Of a DNA stretch of 64,000 nt, positions 22,951 to 33,577 are shown in pieces (within the stretch, counting starts at the first letter, position 1; every line of letters starts with the position of its first letter). The DNA is from Leucogyrophana mollusca (taxonomy: Eukaryota > Basidiomycota > Agaricomycetes > Boletales), in contig MU266341.1 of the NCBI GenBank assembly GCA_021014945.1, forward strand, positions 62,001-126,000. Direction: 5' to 3'. The notes below the pieces were generated by a model. That model had not been told where the DNA came from. It saw only the letters and a program-made list of their open reading frames with translations, and searched no databases. A program made the position numbers and the translations under genes.

Positions 22951-23580
22951 AATATTTTCCGCGGTATATTGACGAGCCACGGGGAGGTTGCGATTGCACA
23001 GACCGCCCCTGAATTTTATGGTTCAGTCACAGCACAATATCCCGACCTTTCGCTAGGGACACTGCTTGGCCGACGACAATGGATGAAACTACGGCTGTGT
23101 TTCCCTGGATGGAGAAGGGATGTAGGGAAATTTGGGCGAGCGTGGTATCCCGTTCAACCCCGCTCGAGAAGTCCTACTCAGTTCCGCTAGGTGTTACAAT
23201 CTTGCGCCCTTAATCAACGGGGGCCGCCATATGCTTGATTGTTGTATTGCCGCGTCCGAAGGGTTGGATCAAGTTTAATAAGCTGGAGGTGCGAGGGTCC
23301 ACCTGGTAGATCAATCACTTCGCCTTATCTCTCCAACACTAGACATATTACTTAAGGAAGTTTGAACGAATAGATGCTCTTCTTATTGTTCTCATGCAGC
23401 ATAAATAAGGAAAAAAGGATGGGAGAAGTAAGTAGGTGAGCGCTCAGGTGCCTTTTGGGCGGAGTGCGGGAGCTGGGAATGAGGCACGTGATCGTCTCAG
23501 GCTATCGATCGGTAATTACCGTGCTACGCGCCTTTATTGCGCGTCTATGCGCCTCCCATGGTCTCTTTGTGACGGACACC

Positions 23581-24347
23581 ATGGATTCTTCGCCCACAAA
23601 ACGTATATTGACGGACAACGATCACGCGACTAGGCTCGCTTCAGACGTTCCGAGAAGTGATGCGTGAGTACCGGAGCTTTGAGGAATAGCACGCGCGTAA
23701 ACGAATTAGCGTAGCCTACCAGATGACCTCGCTGCAAGCCTTCGAAACATTGGTCGACGCGTCAGAAAGAGTGAGTTATGTCTTATACGGACCAAAATCG
23801 TTGCTGAATGCTTCTGACGCGTCCAAACACGGTTTCTGTAGACGTGTCGGATGGCTATCGCACTCAACCCTCCGCGCCCCCCACGCCTTATTCGTCACCC
23901 ATGAAGCAGCCCCCTGCCCCTGCTTCTGTAGATCATCAGGCTCCTCCATCCAACGTGACCCTCCACGAGATATTTTCGTCCAGTTCTTCCGGTCATTATA
24001 CGCCCACATCATCACCAAGCAAGCGTAGACGCCAGGACGATCCTATAGCTGGTGATAATCCTAGCTCAGACGATGAATCAACTGTTGATATGGAACTCGC
24101 AAATCAAGGAGATGTGATGGAGGCTATTCCTAGTGATGCGTTGCAGGGCGCGCCGAGGCCCGTGAAACCCTTACGGCGCTCCGCAAAGGTTTTGATGGGG
24201 GCGTCGGCGGTCGGCCCACTGAGATATCCTGGAATGGATGGGGTGCGCAGTCATGCCGTTGGACAAACCACAAACGTAGAAATTAAGGATGTTTTCCTCG
24301 ACTCGGCCTCCGACACCGTACCACAGCGTGACAATATGGAGCTGTGA
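23581..24347 (+). CDS. Small hypothetical protein, Ser/Pro-rich with a conserved-looking C-terminus
   Basis: Exon 1 starts MDSSPTKRILTDNDHATRL. It joins across an intron at about 23664-23713 to a segment containing YQMTSLQAFETLVDASER, then across a second intron ending at 23852 to VSDGYRTQPSAPPTPYSSPM and a 160-residue final exon. The donor of the second intron is uncertain: the strong GTGAGT site at 23771 gives the wrong phase, and an in-phase alternative GTTATG lies four bases downstream. The C-terminal part has SPSKRRRQDD, a possible nuclear signal, and VLMGASAVGPLRYPGMDGV. No family is recognised. Nuclear location is a guess from the basic cluster. Confidence 0.5.
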
Positions 24348-25124
24348 CGATGCAAGGGGCAATTTTTAATTTCGTTATCATTATTACCCAGGTAAGTCAG
24401 ATGCTTGAAATCTTGGCACAACTGACTGTTGGTAGCTTCCAGTGCCTGCTGGCGGCTTCTTCTGCTTTCACTTGCATTCGACCGCAAAAATGGAACCATT
24501 TGTAACAATACTTGTGTGGTGGACTTGTTTTCGGTTGATACCCTTCGCTTATAATCGGCGCTCACGGCGAGGAGAGGGAGAGAGCCTTGTTTCCACGTGC
24601 CGGTGTCGAAATTCCAGATATCTAATCAGAATCTTCGTACAAAGTGCGCCAATTAATTTTTGCCTCAAGGATGAGTTCGTCGCCCCCTCATGTTTCTCTG
24701 TCAGCGCAGTGAGCTTGCGGAATCGGATGCGGACACGTAAGAAAATTTCGGTTGTTTAATCGATATGCCTTGGACCCACATTCGATTTGTTCTGATATAT
24801 GCTGGATGTGTGCGCTGGTCCGGATTTCCCACAAACCACTCATGCACCTTTCTGGTCAAGGGCTATGTGTTTGTTGAAACTCCCGCGAGCATTGAATTCA
24901 GGTCTACTCAGACGCCCAAGGAGACAAAAGAAGCACTGTCCAGATCTCCGACACGATGCTGTCGATACTGGGAAAACTGGATTTAGTGCTTGATCGCGCG
25001 TAGTATATCTATGAACACAGCACCCTCTCCGCCGGGTAGAAGACCTTGTTCTGCATTTATACCCCAACCTTTCGAAGAGATTTATAGGTCGTCATCTTTC
25101 CCCCTGTGATTCGCCTTCAGCGCC
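24348..25124. other. Intergenic stretch without a recognised gene
   Basis: Short open frames in both directions have no familiar content. The sequence holds the 3' flank of the small hypothetical gene and presumably the promoter of the zinc-finger gene. Confidence 0.4.
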
Positions 25125-27140
25125 ATGACATCCAACCTACCGTTACCGCCCGCACGCGGAGCCGAGGAACACTTCGACAAGGCAAAGAAACATTTATGGC
25201 AAGTACAATATTCTTGAACCCCTCCCCCCTGAAGAATCCGATGCCATCCTCTTCGATTCGATGAGCCTTGCGACGCCGTCGCAGACGTCGTCCAGAGTCT
25301 TAGGCCTCAGGTCTCGGAATTGAAGTGGATCCCCTTTTCCCTCGCTTATCCGTTGCATTGTTCCAGTACTGACGCCACATTGTTGCCGCCACCTCTTTGC
25401 CACATTTTGCATTCTCCAGGGCATCTGACGCTCCGACAGGCGAGCTAAACAGGCCTCATAGGCATGCAGAACACGCACGATCCGATATGGACTCAAGCGT
25501 GCCACATCGTGATGAGTGGCACTCATCCCGATCTTCCGGTGAAATTCAGTCAAAGACAAGACCAGAAGCGCTGGAATGTATTCTGAAACCTCGTAGCAGG
25601 TAAGGCCGACATGTGGTTCATTTCATTTGGACAGAACTTTGACCGCTGAGCACAGCAGGGCACAATATACGCTACCTCCTCTCACCCGCGAGGCTCACAT
25701 TACCGACCACGACCCAAGGTCGACTTTCCCGAGATCTTGGAAGCCCATGGACCGGGAACCGGAAGAGAGATCGTTTGCAAGGTTCGTCACCATCGTCCCT
25801 GTTCATGTGTCTTCACTGAGGACGTATTCAGACCTCGTATGTCCGGACACGCTTCCCGTGGCCACGAGGGTCGAATGCAGCGCCCCGTTTCTCTTTCGGT
25901 CTTCAATTCTCCGACAGCGACATACATGTGGCCTGGGTTCCAAGCTGCGTCCCAGATGGACCACCCTCCAGTAATTTACGTCAATTATGAACGAGAGCCC
26001 ACGCGATCCGCCTCAAATTCTGTGTCCAGTCAGCAAGACTCACCGATCATTCTGTACGTCGACTCTTTGCACGCTGAAACCGGCTGGTCACAAACGTTTC
26101 ATAATAGGCCACATCCACTCTCTCGTCACGATCGTTCGGTCTCAACGTTGCTGCCGCGGAAAAGACGAAGCTCATCGCCCGCTGGACGGTACGTCTTTCT
26201 TTGCCCATTTTGGGATACCATTGGTCGATCTCCCGCCATCACCAGTGCACTGCCTGCCGAGTCTTCATCGGTTGTAAAGATCCTGGAGCCACTTCGGTCA
26301 ATCATCCCATCATGGTATTCATATCAATGCGCTAATCAGTGATTGTGATACCTCCAGACGTGTGCACCTTGTTGAAACACCAGCGCGTTCGCTACCCTCC
26401 ATGAAACATCAACAAGGGGATTGCACTGCTTCTCCACCCAGAGAATCGCCACAATCAAGTAGCGAACATGGTCGTCAACCGTCCCCTAGCGTCCCCTACA
26501 CCTATAGACATGAAAGTAGCCCTTCTACAAGCGACGCGAGTGACCCATCTTCATCTGTCCCCCCTACGATACACCGAGCCTCGCCAAAGGGTGACCCCGA
26601 GGAATGGGAGCAGTATGCTCGTCCGACAACGTCTCCCGATGGCACGTCAAGAAAATGGCTATGCACTTGGGTCACAGTCGACTCAGATAAGCGAATCAAT
26701 TGCTGCTATATGTCCAAGAAACAACTGGTCAAACGGCATGTAGAGACTACCCACTTACGATATAAGTAAGGTGTCCCCTAGACTATTCACCACCCACTGG
26801 CTCATATTCGCCGTCTCTGCAGGCCCTTTGTTTGCGAGGTCTGCGGCAAAGGATTTCCACAGAAGACATCCCTGGATACTCATATGCATGGGCAGTGCGT
26901 CGATTCATACTTCATCCTCAAGGGAACTTGGACTGACTACCTTTTGCCTGTAGCACTGGTTCTACCCCACACGAATGCCGCTATGGGTGTGGAATGTCAT
27001 TCAAGGATCCAGCGCGGCGGCATCGCCATATGGTTGACGAGCACGGTTACGTGCCAAGGCAGTCAAAGAAGAAACATAAGAGCGGACAACCTCCTCAAGA
27101 CCCCTCCGACTTTGAGTCCTTACGTCCTTGGAATGCTTAG
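25125..27140 (+). CDS. C2H2 zinc-finger protein, probable transcription factor
   Basis: The last exons are clear. An atypical finger (CTWVTVDSDKRINCCYMSKK, then QLVKRHVETTH) is followed by RPFVCEVCGKGFPQKTSLDT with HMHGQ (classical C2H2) and HECRYGCGMSFKDPARRHRH with MVDEH. A short tail ends DFESLRPWNA at 27140. Upstream exons read as Ser/Arg/Pro-rich linker (RAQYTLPPLTREAHITDHDP; PVSLSVFNSPTATYMWPGFQ; ILPHPLSRHDRSVSTLLPRK). The proposed start MTSNLPLPPARGAEEHFDK at 25125 joins in perfect phase to WASDAPTGELNRPHR if a GC-AG intron (donor GCAAGT at 25199, acceptor at about 25420) is accepted. The first finger, with a wider Cys spacing and then a normal C2H2, recalls short basidiomycete zinc-finger proteins. 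DNA binding is inferred and the target is unknown. The 5' exons are less certain than the fingers. Confidence 0.7.
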
Positions 27141-28159
27141 GGGCTCCGAGTGGCTCGTGGAATGTCGTCTCACGTTAACTGCCGTGCTCAAGCCAGCACT
27201 GGCCGCTTCTGGTTTATCTTCGAGAGCCATTTTCGTGTTTACCTGGCTTATAATTCGGGGGCCTGTCCCCGTGTAACTTATGTATATGATTTGTTATTTC
27301 TGTGCGCGGGTCAAATGGCCAACGCGTTGTTTATGACCTCCATGCGGACTATCTATGGACCCACGGACGACGGCCGCAACTTATCAATAAATCTTATAGT
27401 AGTATGTACACATATGTACGCTGCGTAATGCCTTTGACAGGTGCATAAATAGAACCCTCAGGACAATAAAGATAGGAGCCACATTATCTCAAAACACGAC
27501 CATGGGGTGGTGCATTGCCGCCTTAAGTTTGCTGTAGCCGTGTCCAAGCCATGTCAAGCCCAAACACAGGAGGCGGGTAAGATAATAAAGGTCGAGGCGA
27601 TAATAATCCTCAGCAATGTGATCCGAATGCGGACCAGTCATCGGATACAACCGTCATCGATTTCATAGTCCCTGCAGGTTAAATGACAACTGAGGCCGGT
27701 GTTGTCGTTAGCGCGAATGAAACTTCTAGCGAGGAAAAATGTATTGGGTGTGGCTTACAATGAGCCTTTGATCACCGGTGGGGAATCAGCCGGCGTCTAA
27801 GCAGGGGTGCAGTTCCAGTATGAACATACGGTTGCTGTACAGCTGTCCTCGCCATCAAGGTCAAGTTCTCTGAAAAAGGAGAAACTAAACGGTCAACGCT
27901 AGCCGCTTCGCTTTGTCAATTACAAAGACAGGCAAGCGCCTCCAACGTCGTCAAGGGGGGCATAGAAGCAAGGTTTGGAACGGCCATCGTCCTCCCCCGA
28001 CGGACTTCCGCCGTAACCCTTCGTGGACTGGACTGATTTTTTCTGAACCACCGTACTTTCCATTTTAGGTCACGAAGCCGCCGCGAATTCGGCAAAGATC
28101 GACGGGTCGGCGACTCGGTGAACCAAATATTCCATGAACCGGCGGCCGGAACGTCGCAC
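27141..28159. other. Intergenic stretch of about 1 kb without a recognised gene
   Basis: There are only short, unconvincing open frames on either strand. It holds the 3' flank of the zinc-finger gene and the promoter of MIX23. Poly-A-signal-like AATAAA-type sequences occur near 27387 and 27465. Confidence 0.4.
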
Positions 28160-28947
28160 ATGCCTTCTAAACCACAACAGCCGCTTGGAAGTCTAGCAGT
28201 GCAAGCACCGTCCTTGTCGCCTCAGCTGGTCCATGTCTCGCAGTCGACATGTCATAACCTAAGTCTCTTCAAGGGTACGTTGGCATCATACGCCGTTCAT
28301 GCATCGCAGCTCATGCTCTGCAGATCTGCTTAGAGAGTACCGCAGGCTAGATGACACTATTACCATGCGGCTGAATCGTTCCAATGCTCAATTTCGAGAC
28401 CGAGATCGTGCAGGGACGGCGGGAAAGGGGAACATACAGGACCAGGCATGTGCGTATATTTGGAAGGAATTGGTTGGTAAGTCGATCCAAGCTTGATTTG
28501 TTTTCGCATAGGTGGAATGATGATGCCTTTATAGAGAATTGGAAAAGGCGCACAGAAATTGTGGATTACTGCGTGGGTGTCGTTGACCAATCGATGGATG
28601 AGAAACGGAAGGCCCTCGACGGCCAAGAAGGCGATGCCAGGGCCCAGCGGAAAACACAGGCCGCCCTCTTCGCGGACGAAGTTAAGGTAGCAGCAATTAC
28701 ATCTTGATCGGGTCTCACCCTCTGACAACGAAGACCTTAGCGAAGCCAGGTTCACAATGAATTATCGGTGGAGAAGATTGTGCGTCAGCGGTCACTGGAT
28801 GGTTAGTACCCCGTTTCTCTTCCTGGGGTCAGCTCACGAATTACTCCCTCACCAGCGTTTCAAACACGATGTCGGTACTTTTCTCCGCCAACGACAGACG
28901 CTGAAGCGCGGAAGTGGTGGGACACGGCTCAGTCACGCGAGTCATAG
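28160..28947 (+). CDS. MIX23 / caffeine-induced death protein 2 (Cid2) family mitochondrial protein
   Basis: Five exons: 28160-28274, 28324-28476, 28535-28686, 28741-28801 and 28856-28947. The protein, about 190 residues, begins MPSKPQQPLGSLAVQAPSLS. It then follows the human CCDC58/MIX23 pattern: C..LSLFKDLLREYRRLDD, a helix with ACAYIW, RTEIVDYCVGVVDQ, and near the end VHNELSVEKIVRQRSLDAFQ followed by TRCRYFSPP, matching the conserved C-terminal block of that family. MIX23 is a twin-cysteine intermembrane-space protein imported by the Mia40 pathway that supports mitochondrial protein import; in fission yeast the homologue Cid2 affects caffeine sensitivity. The N-terminal extension of about 30 residues before the first Cys is longer than in the human protein. 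A short WWDTAQSRES tail ends it. Confidence 0.85.
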
Positions 28948-29193
28948 CGACTTTCCCCCTGATCATGTCTTATCTACTCCTAAGACATGCTCTGTATGAT
29001 TTAATTGCACACTTAGCGTTCTACAGGTACAGAAAACTTCAAGGCCTAACTCACTTTCCTCGTAACTGTTGTCTCCGACTGACGCTCGTGAGATTATGTA
29101 TAGTTGTGGCTTAGCTCAGCCATCACGTCATTGGTGGTTGTGTTCACCTCACCTGAGAAAGCAGGCGGAAGCATTTCTCTATCTTTCACCACC
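28948..29193. other. Intergenic spacer
   Basis: Short gap between MIX23 and the GILT-like gene, holding 3' flank and promoter. Nothing else is recognised. Confidence 0.4.
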
Positions 29194-30033
29194 ATGTTGT
29201 TTGTATTACTCCTACTGGTGAACTTTCTTGCTATTTCTGAGGCCCTGCATACTCCCTTAGTTGTGCAAGATAATAGCCAAATGGTCCTGGCGGACGATGT
29301 GAAAGTTCCAGTCATTCTGGGTGTCATGTCTAGATGCCCAGACGCCATATTATGCGAGTCCGTGTTCAACCGGGTGTTGCAGAGGGTCGGTGACAAAGTG
29401 GACATTTCGCTGTCCTTCATCGCGAAGTACGTCTTGGCAAAAAACGCCTTTCAGCGCTCGATTAACGCGCAATGAAAGGCCCAATGCATCGGAACCAGTC
29501 TTCGGCGTGTCATGCCTTCACGGGGAAGAAGAATGTGCGGGGAATGTCCAGGAGCTGTGTGTCGCCAAATACCATCCAACGTCAATATGGTGGCCATTTG
29601 TGCAGTGTCAGAACTTTCAGGGTCGCGACAAAATTGGCACACCGGAAACTGCTCTGAGCTGCGCAAATGCTGCCGGAATTGACTGGGAGAGCGGAGAAGC
29701 AGCTCAATGTGCGGGTCAGAATGGCCAAGGAGAAGAAGGCATTCGGCTGCTGCAAGAAAGTGCAAGCAAAAGCATGGAACTGGGCATCCGGTGCGTATTT
29801 CGGGCACCTATTCTGATGGGAAACTCAAGATGGACCACATCTAGGAAAAGCTGCACGATCTTGATCAACGGCGAACAGGTTTGCATCCGAGATGGTACGT
29901 GGTATGACTGCGAGGTGCGTGAACCGAAGTCTTCGAAGAATTGTCCCTTAGAGTCCTGCAGAACGGGCATGCTCCCGCCGATTTCATCAGACAGATTAAT
30001 GACATCTATGAGCGGCTCAACAGCGCTGACTAG
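29194..30033 (+). CDS. GILT-type thiol reductase (gamma-interferon-inducible lysosomal thiol reductase family)
   Basis: The start at 29194 (ACC ACC ATG context) gives a signal peptide MLFVLLLLVNFLAISEA. The thioredoxin-like segment VPVILGVMSRCPDAILCESV carries the presumed active-site Cys. The family signature C-x-H-G-x2-E-C-x2-N-x4-C is present exactly as CLHGEEECAGNVQELC. Further Cys residues follow, then KSCTILINGEQVCIRDGTWY and a final exon ending FIRQINDIYERLNSAD. Introns are at 29427-29478, about 29792-29850 and about 29912-29958. GILT enzymes reduce protein disulfides in acidic vesicles; fungal members are probably vacuolar or secreted. The active site reads C-P-D-A-x-x-C rather than the CxxC of animal GILT, which is worth noting. 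Family identity is secure from the signature; catalytic competence is not. Confidence 0.88.
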
Positions 30034-30143
30034 GTAGTCGAGGGGTATGCTAAGACTGTAGTGGGCAGGCGGCAGTGGTTCTTTGGGAGCGATGCGCTGG
30101 AGATGATGTATGCAAAGAGCGAGGTCCTTAATGACAGCCACGA

Positions 30144-30552
30144 TTAACCACCGAGGATCAATTCGTATCCGATGATTACTAAATTCAAGCCTATGAGCGG
30201 TACTAGCGAGCGCATACGCATCAGCTTTTGGTACACGCCTCCGTATGACAATGCTTACTTCGCATCAGAGTCCTCACCGCACTGATGAGGTTTATTATGC
30301 GGGCCTTGACTCCGACATCCTGCTGAGGATATCCGTAACCCGACTGGTCGTAGGACTGCTGGAAAGCAGTGTTGGCATTCTGGGGCTGCGCAGAGGACCA
30401 GCCGACTAAATGATTTTAGTAAATGAGCGAATATGCTGAAAACTGGGAGCAGAGCACAACTCACTTCGGGCAAGGAACCGGTCCTCGCTCAGCACGGCCA
30501 TTGCGTTTATAAGTAGCAGCGAGACATAAAGAATAGTGCCCAGGGTGAGCAT
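30144..30552 (-). CDS. YOS1: Yos1 / IER3IP1 homologue, ER-Golgi transport protein
   Basis: Three short exons on the minus strand: 30552-30465, 30405-30259 and 30202-30144. They join in phase to a protein of 97 residues that starts MLTLGTILYVSLLLINAMAV and ends IPLIGLNLVIIGYELILGG. Between the two hydrophobic helices lie LSEDRFLARIGW and the conserved VGVKARIINLISAVRTLMR. This matches Yos1/IER3IP1 along its full length, including LLLINAxAVLxExRFL and RTxMRxPLI. Yos1 associates with Yip1-Yif1 in ER and Golgi membranes and is needed for COPII vesicle transport. The central loop is slightly Gln/Tyr-rich (SYDQSGYGYPQQ), longer than in yeast. The gene is easily missed because no exon exceeds 150 bases. 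Confidence 0.92.
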
Positions 30553-30841
30553 CGTGAAATGAGGACCACGCAGTCGAGTTCAAGCTGAGAGTTACGCTTG
30601 CATGAACGTGTCACCACTGTGTGACTCCTGTGACATGGCACTTTAGCGTGACACTCATTCTCTCGGTTTGGACATTTTTGGACTGGAACTTTGCCAGAAT
30701 GCAAGCACTTGGGAGGGGTCTCCGCCGTGGTACGTCCCAGTGTCGCGCTTAACTCATAGTCGGTTATTCTGAAACCCGGAAAGCAAACCATGTAGGAAGT
30801 CATTTTCCACCGCGCCTCGGTGCTTCATCGTCTCCAATACA

Positions 30842-31697
30842 ATGGGAATGCAGACGAACGTACGTGTGTTGGCCCGCAGTTCGCTTGATGCTGATGCGAG
30901 GACCTGTTGCGCAGCGCGTATTTTAATCCCCTGCAATGGATTCAGGAGAAATTCCAACCCCAGTTTCGGAAGCCACAAGAGGCGCAGAAGCCTCAAGGAG
31001 AGCAGCTGAAGCCCGGCCAGCAGAATGTCTTCGAAGCCGCGCAAGAAAATCTCGAGCATGAGAAGAAGGCCCGTACTGTCGTGACTCCAGAAGGCCTAAC
31101 AGTCGCGAAGAAGAAAAAGGCTTCAGAGGTTCGCTCTTAACGGTGCACCTTGCACTTCTTTGCGCTCATATGACGCTGTCACGCGATGTTAGCACAAGTA
31201 CTCGACGGCGAATTTCAAGATCTCGCACAGAAAGCTGAACAAACTGGGACGACAAATTGCCGGGAAGCCAATTGATCACGCTATCATGCAGATGCAGTTC
31301 AGTGAGAAGCGCGCAAGTAGCCGGATAAAGAGTATGCTAGCAACAGCCAAGGTCCACGCCGCCAACTACAAGAACATGGACAGCTCCAAGCTAGTTGTTG
31401 GTAAGTATCGTGTTTGAGTATTCTTGGGCACAGGTGAGCTAAACGTCGATGTTCCTAGCTGAGGCCTGGGTCACAAAAGGCCCCAAGCAACTCAAGCGAT
31501 TGGAACCCCGAGGTCGAGGAAAGTACGGAATCAGGGTGCACCCAGACTCGCGGATGCATGTGAAACTGAAGGAAGGGAAAACGTTCGAGCAGCTACAGGC
31601 AGAAATGCGTGCGAGAAGGTTAAAACGCATAGTATCGGCGGGGTTGGTTAGAGAAGATGTTCCTCTGCGGAATCCTAGTGCTTCTTGGCAATGGTAG
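30842..31697 (+). CDS. Mitochondrial large-subunit ribosomal protein uL22m
   Basis: The body reads [18 protein letters not shown], then a Gln/Lys-rich linker, AKKKKASE. After an intron at about 31131-31193 comes [20 protein letters not shown] with [20 protein letters not shown], and after another at about 31402-31458 [20 protein letters not shown] with [20 protein letters not shown], ending NPSASWQW. IDxAIxQMxFSxK, AWVxKGxxxKRLxxRGRGK and the final HPxSRMxVxLKEG are uL22 hallmarks. The protein lines the peptide exit tunnel of the mitochondrial ribosome. The 5' end is unresolved: the coding frame has no ATG of its own in the first exon. A short upstream exon from ATG 30842 or 30848 (M-G-M-Q-T-N) joined over a small intron is the likeliest solution. 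Confidence 0.85.
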
Positions 31698-31843
31698 AGA
31701 TGCAATATAATTTTGTCCACCATGAATAGTTGTGCTTGTGGTGAAGGATGCTACAATACATCTGTTACTATAAATAGGTAGCCAAACTGTTGGTGGTGGC
31801 ACTGACAAGGAATTAACACGTCGCTCGTTTCGAAAGGACTACC

Positions 31844-33577
31844 ATGTTACAACGCTGGCGAACCGCTCCCTTGCTCCTCGTGGGCCTGCTATCACCTTCA
31901 TTTACCTTGGCCGGCCCAGCTTTTGAAAATACTGCCATCGTTCGTACAGTCGAGCTCGGTGGTTCGCTCGTCCACGTCAGTACAACCTATGCTGTCAGAG
32001 CGCTAGAGCCAGGACAGACCGTCTACCAAATCGCTCTGGGAAAAGATGAACGAGAGAAAACCAGCTGGATAGAGGCAAAGGTCAAGGGCCAGCAGACCTC
32101 CCTCAAGGTGGAAGAACTAGGTGGAGACATGTATGTGACGGTTCTGCAACTAACCCCGCATCCGTTGGCTCACCCAGCTGTAGTGCTGGTCACCTTTTGG
32201 CTGTCACTCTTCCCAAAACGTTGGCCGTGAATGGAACTATCAACCTCGTGCTGGAGACTGTGCAAACGCACGCAGCATACCCATGGCCTGAGCGCGCTGC
32301 TCAAACAGATCCCCAGGCTCTCAAGTATGGGACTGACCTCTTCATCCTCAGTCCCTACCAAACTCAAGTACAACGTACCAAGGTTAAGTTCGTAGCCTCC
32401 TTGTCTTCGTGAAGATGACTTTTGCTAATTGACGGCTGCTTTCTGCCAGGGCATCATCGCCAACCATACACTCCTACACCACCCCAGAGAATGTCGACGA
32501 ATTCGTAAGAGATGGTTCGGTAACAAAATCAGGTGCTACCATCACATATGGGCCATACTACAACATCGACCCCTCCGTCAATGCCGAGTTCGTGGAGAAG
32601 CACCAACAAGAAGTAGTCGTGCACTACAACTTCGACTATCCCGTCCTGGAAGTGAAGAAGCTCCAGCGCTCCGCCGAAATTAGCCACTGGGGCTCCAACC
32701 TGAATATCCAGGATAACATAGAACTACGCAACTCGGGTCCCGCGTACGTGCGCCGGTTTTCGATCTTGACTGCTCATAACTGAGATCTTTCTGTTCAGTT
32801 TGAAGGGCCAGTTCTCGCGTCTGGAGCACCAGAGCCAAACGTATTTCCACACACAGTCTGCTCATGTCGTCACTGGTCTGACGCAACACCTGCCGCCTGG
32901 GATTCGCAACGCATACTTTTACGATCTCAACGGAAACGTGTCGACCTCTCGCTTGCGCACGACCCCTTCTGTACCAAAGAACGCCAAGTCGAACCAGTAC
33001 AGTGTGCTTGAGCTGAAACCCCGTTACCCTATTTTGGGCGGGTGGAACTACACTTATACACTCGGATGGGACGCACCTCTCGAGGATTCTGTGAGCTGGG
33101 ACTCCAAAAATGAGAGATACATCGTCGGGGTACCTGTAATGACCCTCATCCCGGGAGCTGTTGTCAATGAAGCAGAGGTCAAGATTGTTCTGCCGGAAGG
33201 TGCAACGTAAGGCAGACCATTTCTTATGTTCCCCAATACTAACCATCCCGGTGGTCAGTGATGTCGAGTTCCTCTCGCCCTTCCCCGCGCTCTCGAGCAG
33301 CGTCTCTACCCATACCACTTACCTCGATACCACCGGTCGTCCGGCTATCACCCTTGAGTACAAGGACCTGACTGACAAGCACACTGGAACAATTTACGTG
33401 GGTAACTTCACCGTTAGATGGCCCTTGAAATTCTAACTCTTTCCACCACAGGTTTCTTACAAGGTGTCACTGTCTGCCCACTTGAAGAAGCCGATAGCAG
33501 TTGCTACAGCGTTCTTTGGCGTTTTTGCCTTTGCTCTCACCGCTCGCCGGGTCGACTTGAGGCTCCACAAAAAGTGA
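31844..33577 (+). CDS. OST1: Oligosaccharyltransferase subunit OST1 / ribophorin I
   Basis: The start MLQRWRTAPLLLVGLLSPSF is a cleavable signal. The lumenal domain begins FENTAIVRTVELGGSLVHVS and contains the family blocks YQIALGKDEREKTSWIEAKV, THAAYPWPERAAQTDPQALK, RSAEISHWGSNLNIQDNIEL, YFYDLNGNVSTSRLRTTPS and PRYPILGGWNYTYTLGWDAP. The last exon encodes the single transmembrane helix (KKPIAVATAFFGVFAFALTA) and the short cytosolic tail RRVDLRLHKK, stopping at 33577. Five introns interrupt the gene. OST1 is an essential non-catalytic subunit of the complex that transfers the dolichol-linked glycan to Asn in nascent ER proteins. It lies 146 bases downstream of the uL22m stop on the same strand. 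Its own C-terminal KK-containing tail fits ER retention. Confidence 0.95.

Larger units (their letters stand above)
21262..23580. other. Gene-poor stretch of about 2.3 kb
   Basis: I see no supportable gene. Open frames are short, overlap on both strands and lack familiar motifs. Local features are small tandem duplications at 22773-22798 and 22930-22950 and an A-run near 22880. It could be decayed mobile DNA or an unrecognised non-coding transcript, but no terminal repeats, target duplications or transposase remnants were seen. Confidence 0.4.

Noticed and set aside
22616..22999. 127-residue minus-strand open frame in the gene-poor region
   Set aside because: It spans the 13-base tandem duplication and shows no recognisable protein content.
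25194..25559. 121-residue minus-strand open frame inside the zinc-finger gene's first intron region
   Set aside because: It looks protein-like in places (RIVRVLHAYEACLARLSERQ) but overlaps a plausible plus-strand exon, has no recognisable family and no matching flanking exons. Left as a shadow, not excluded.
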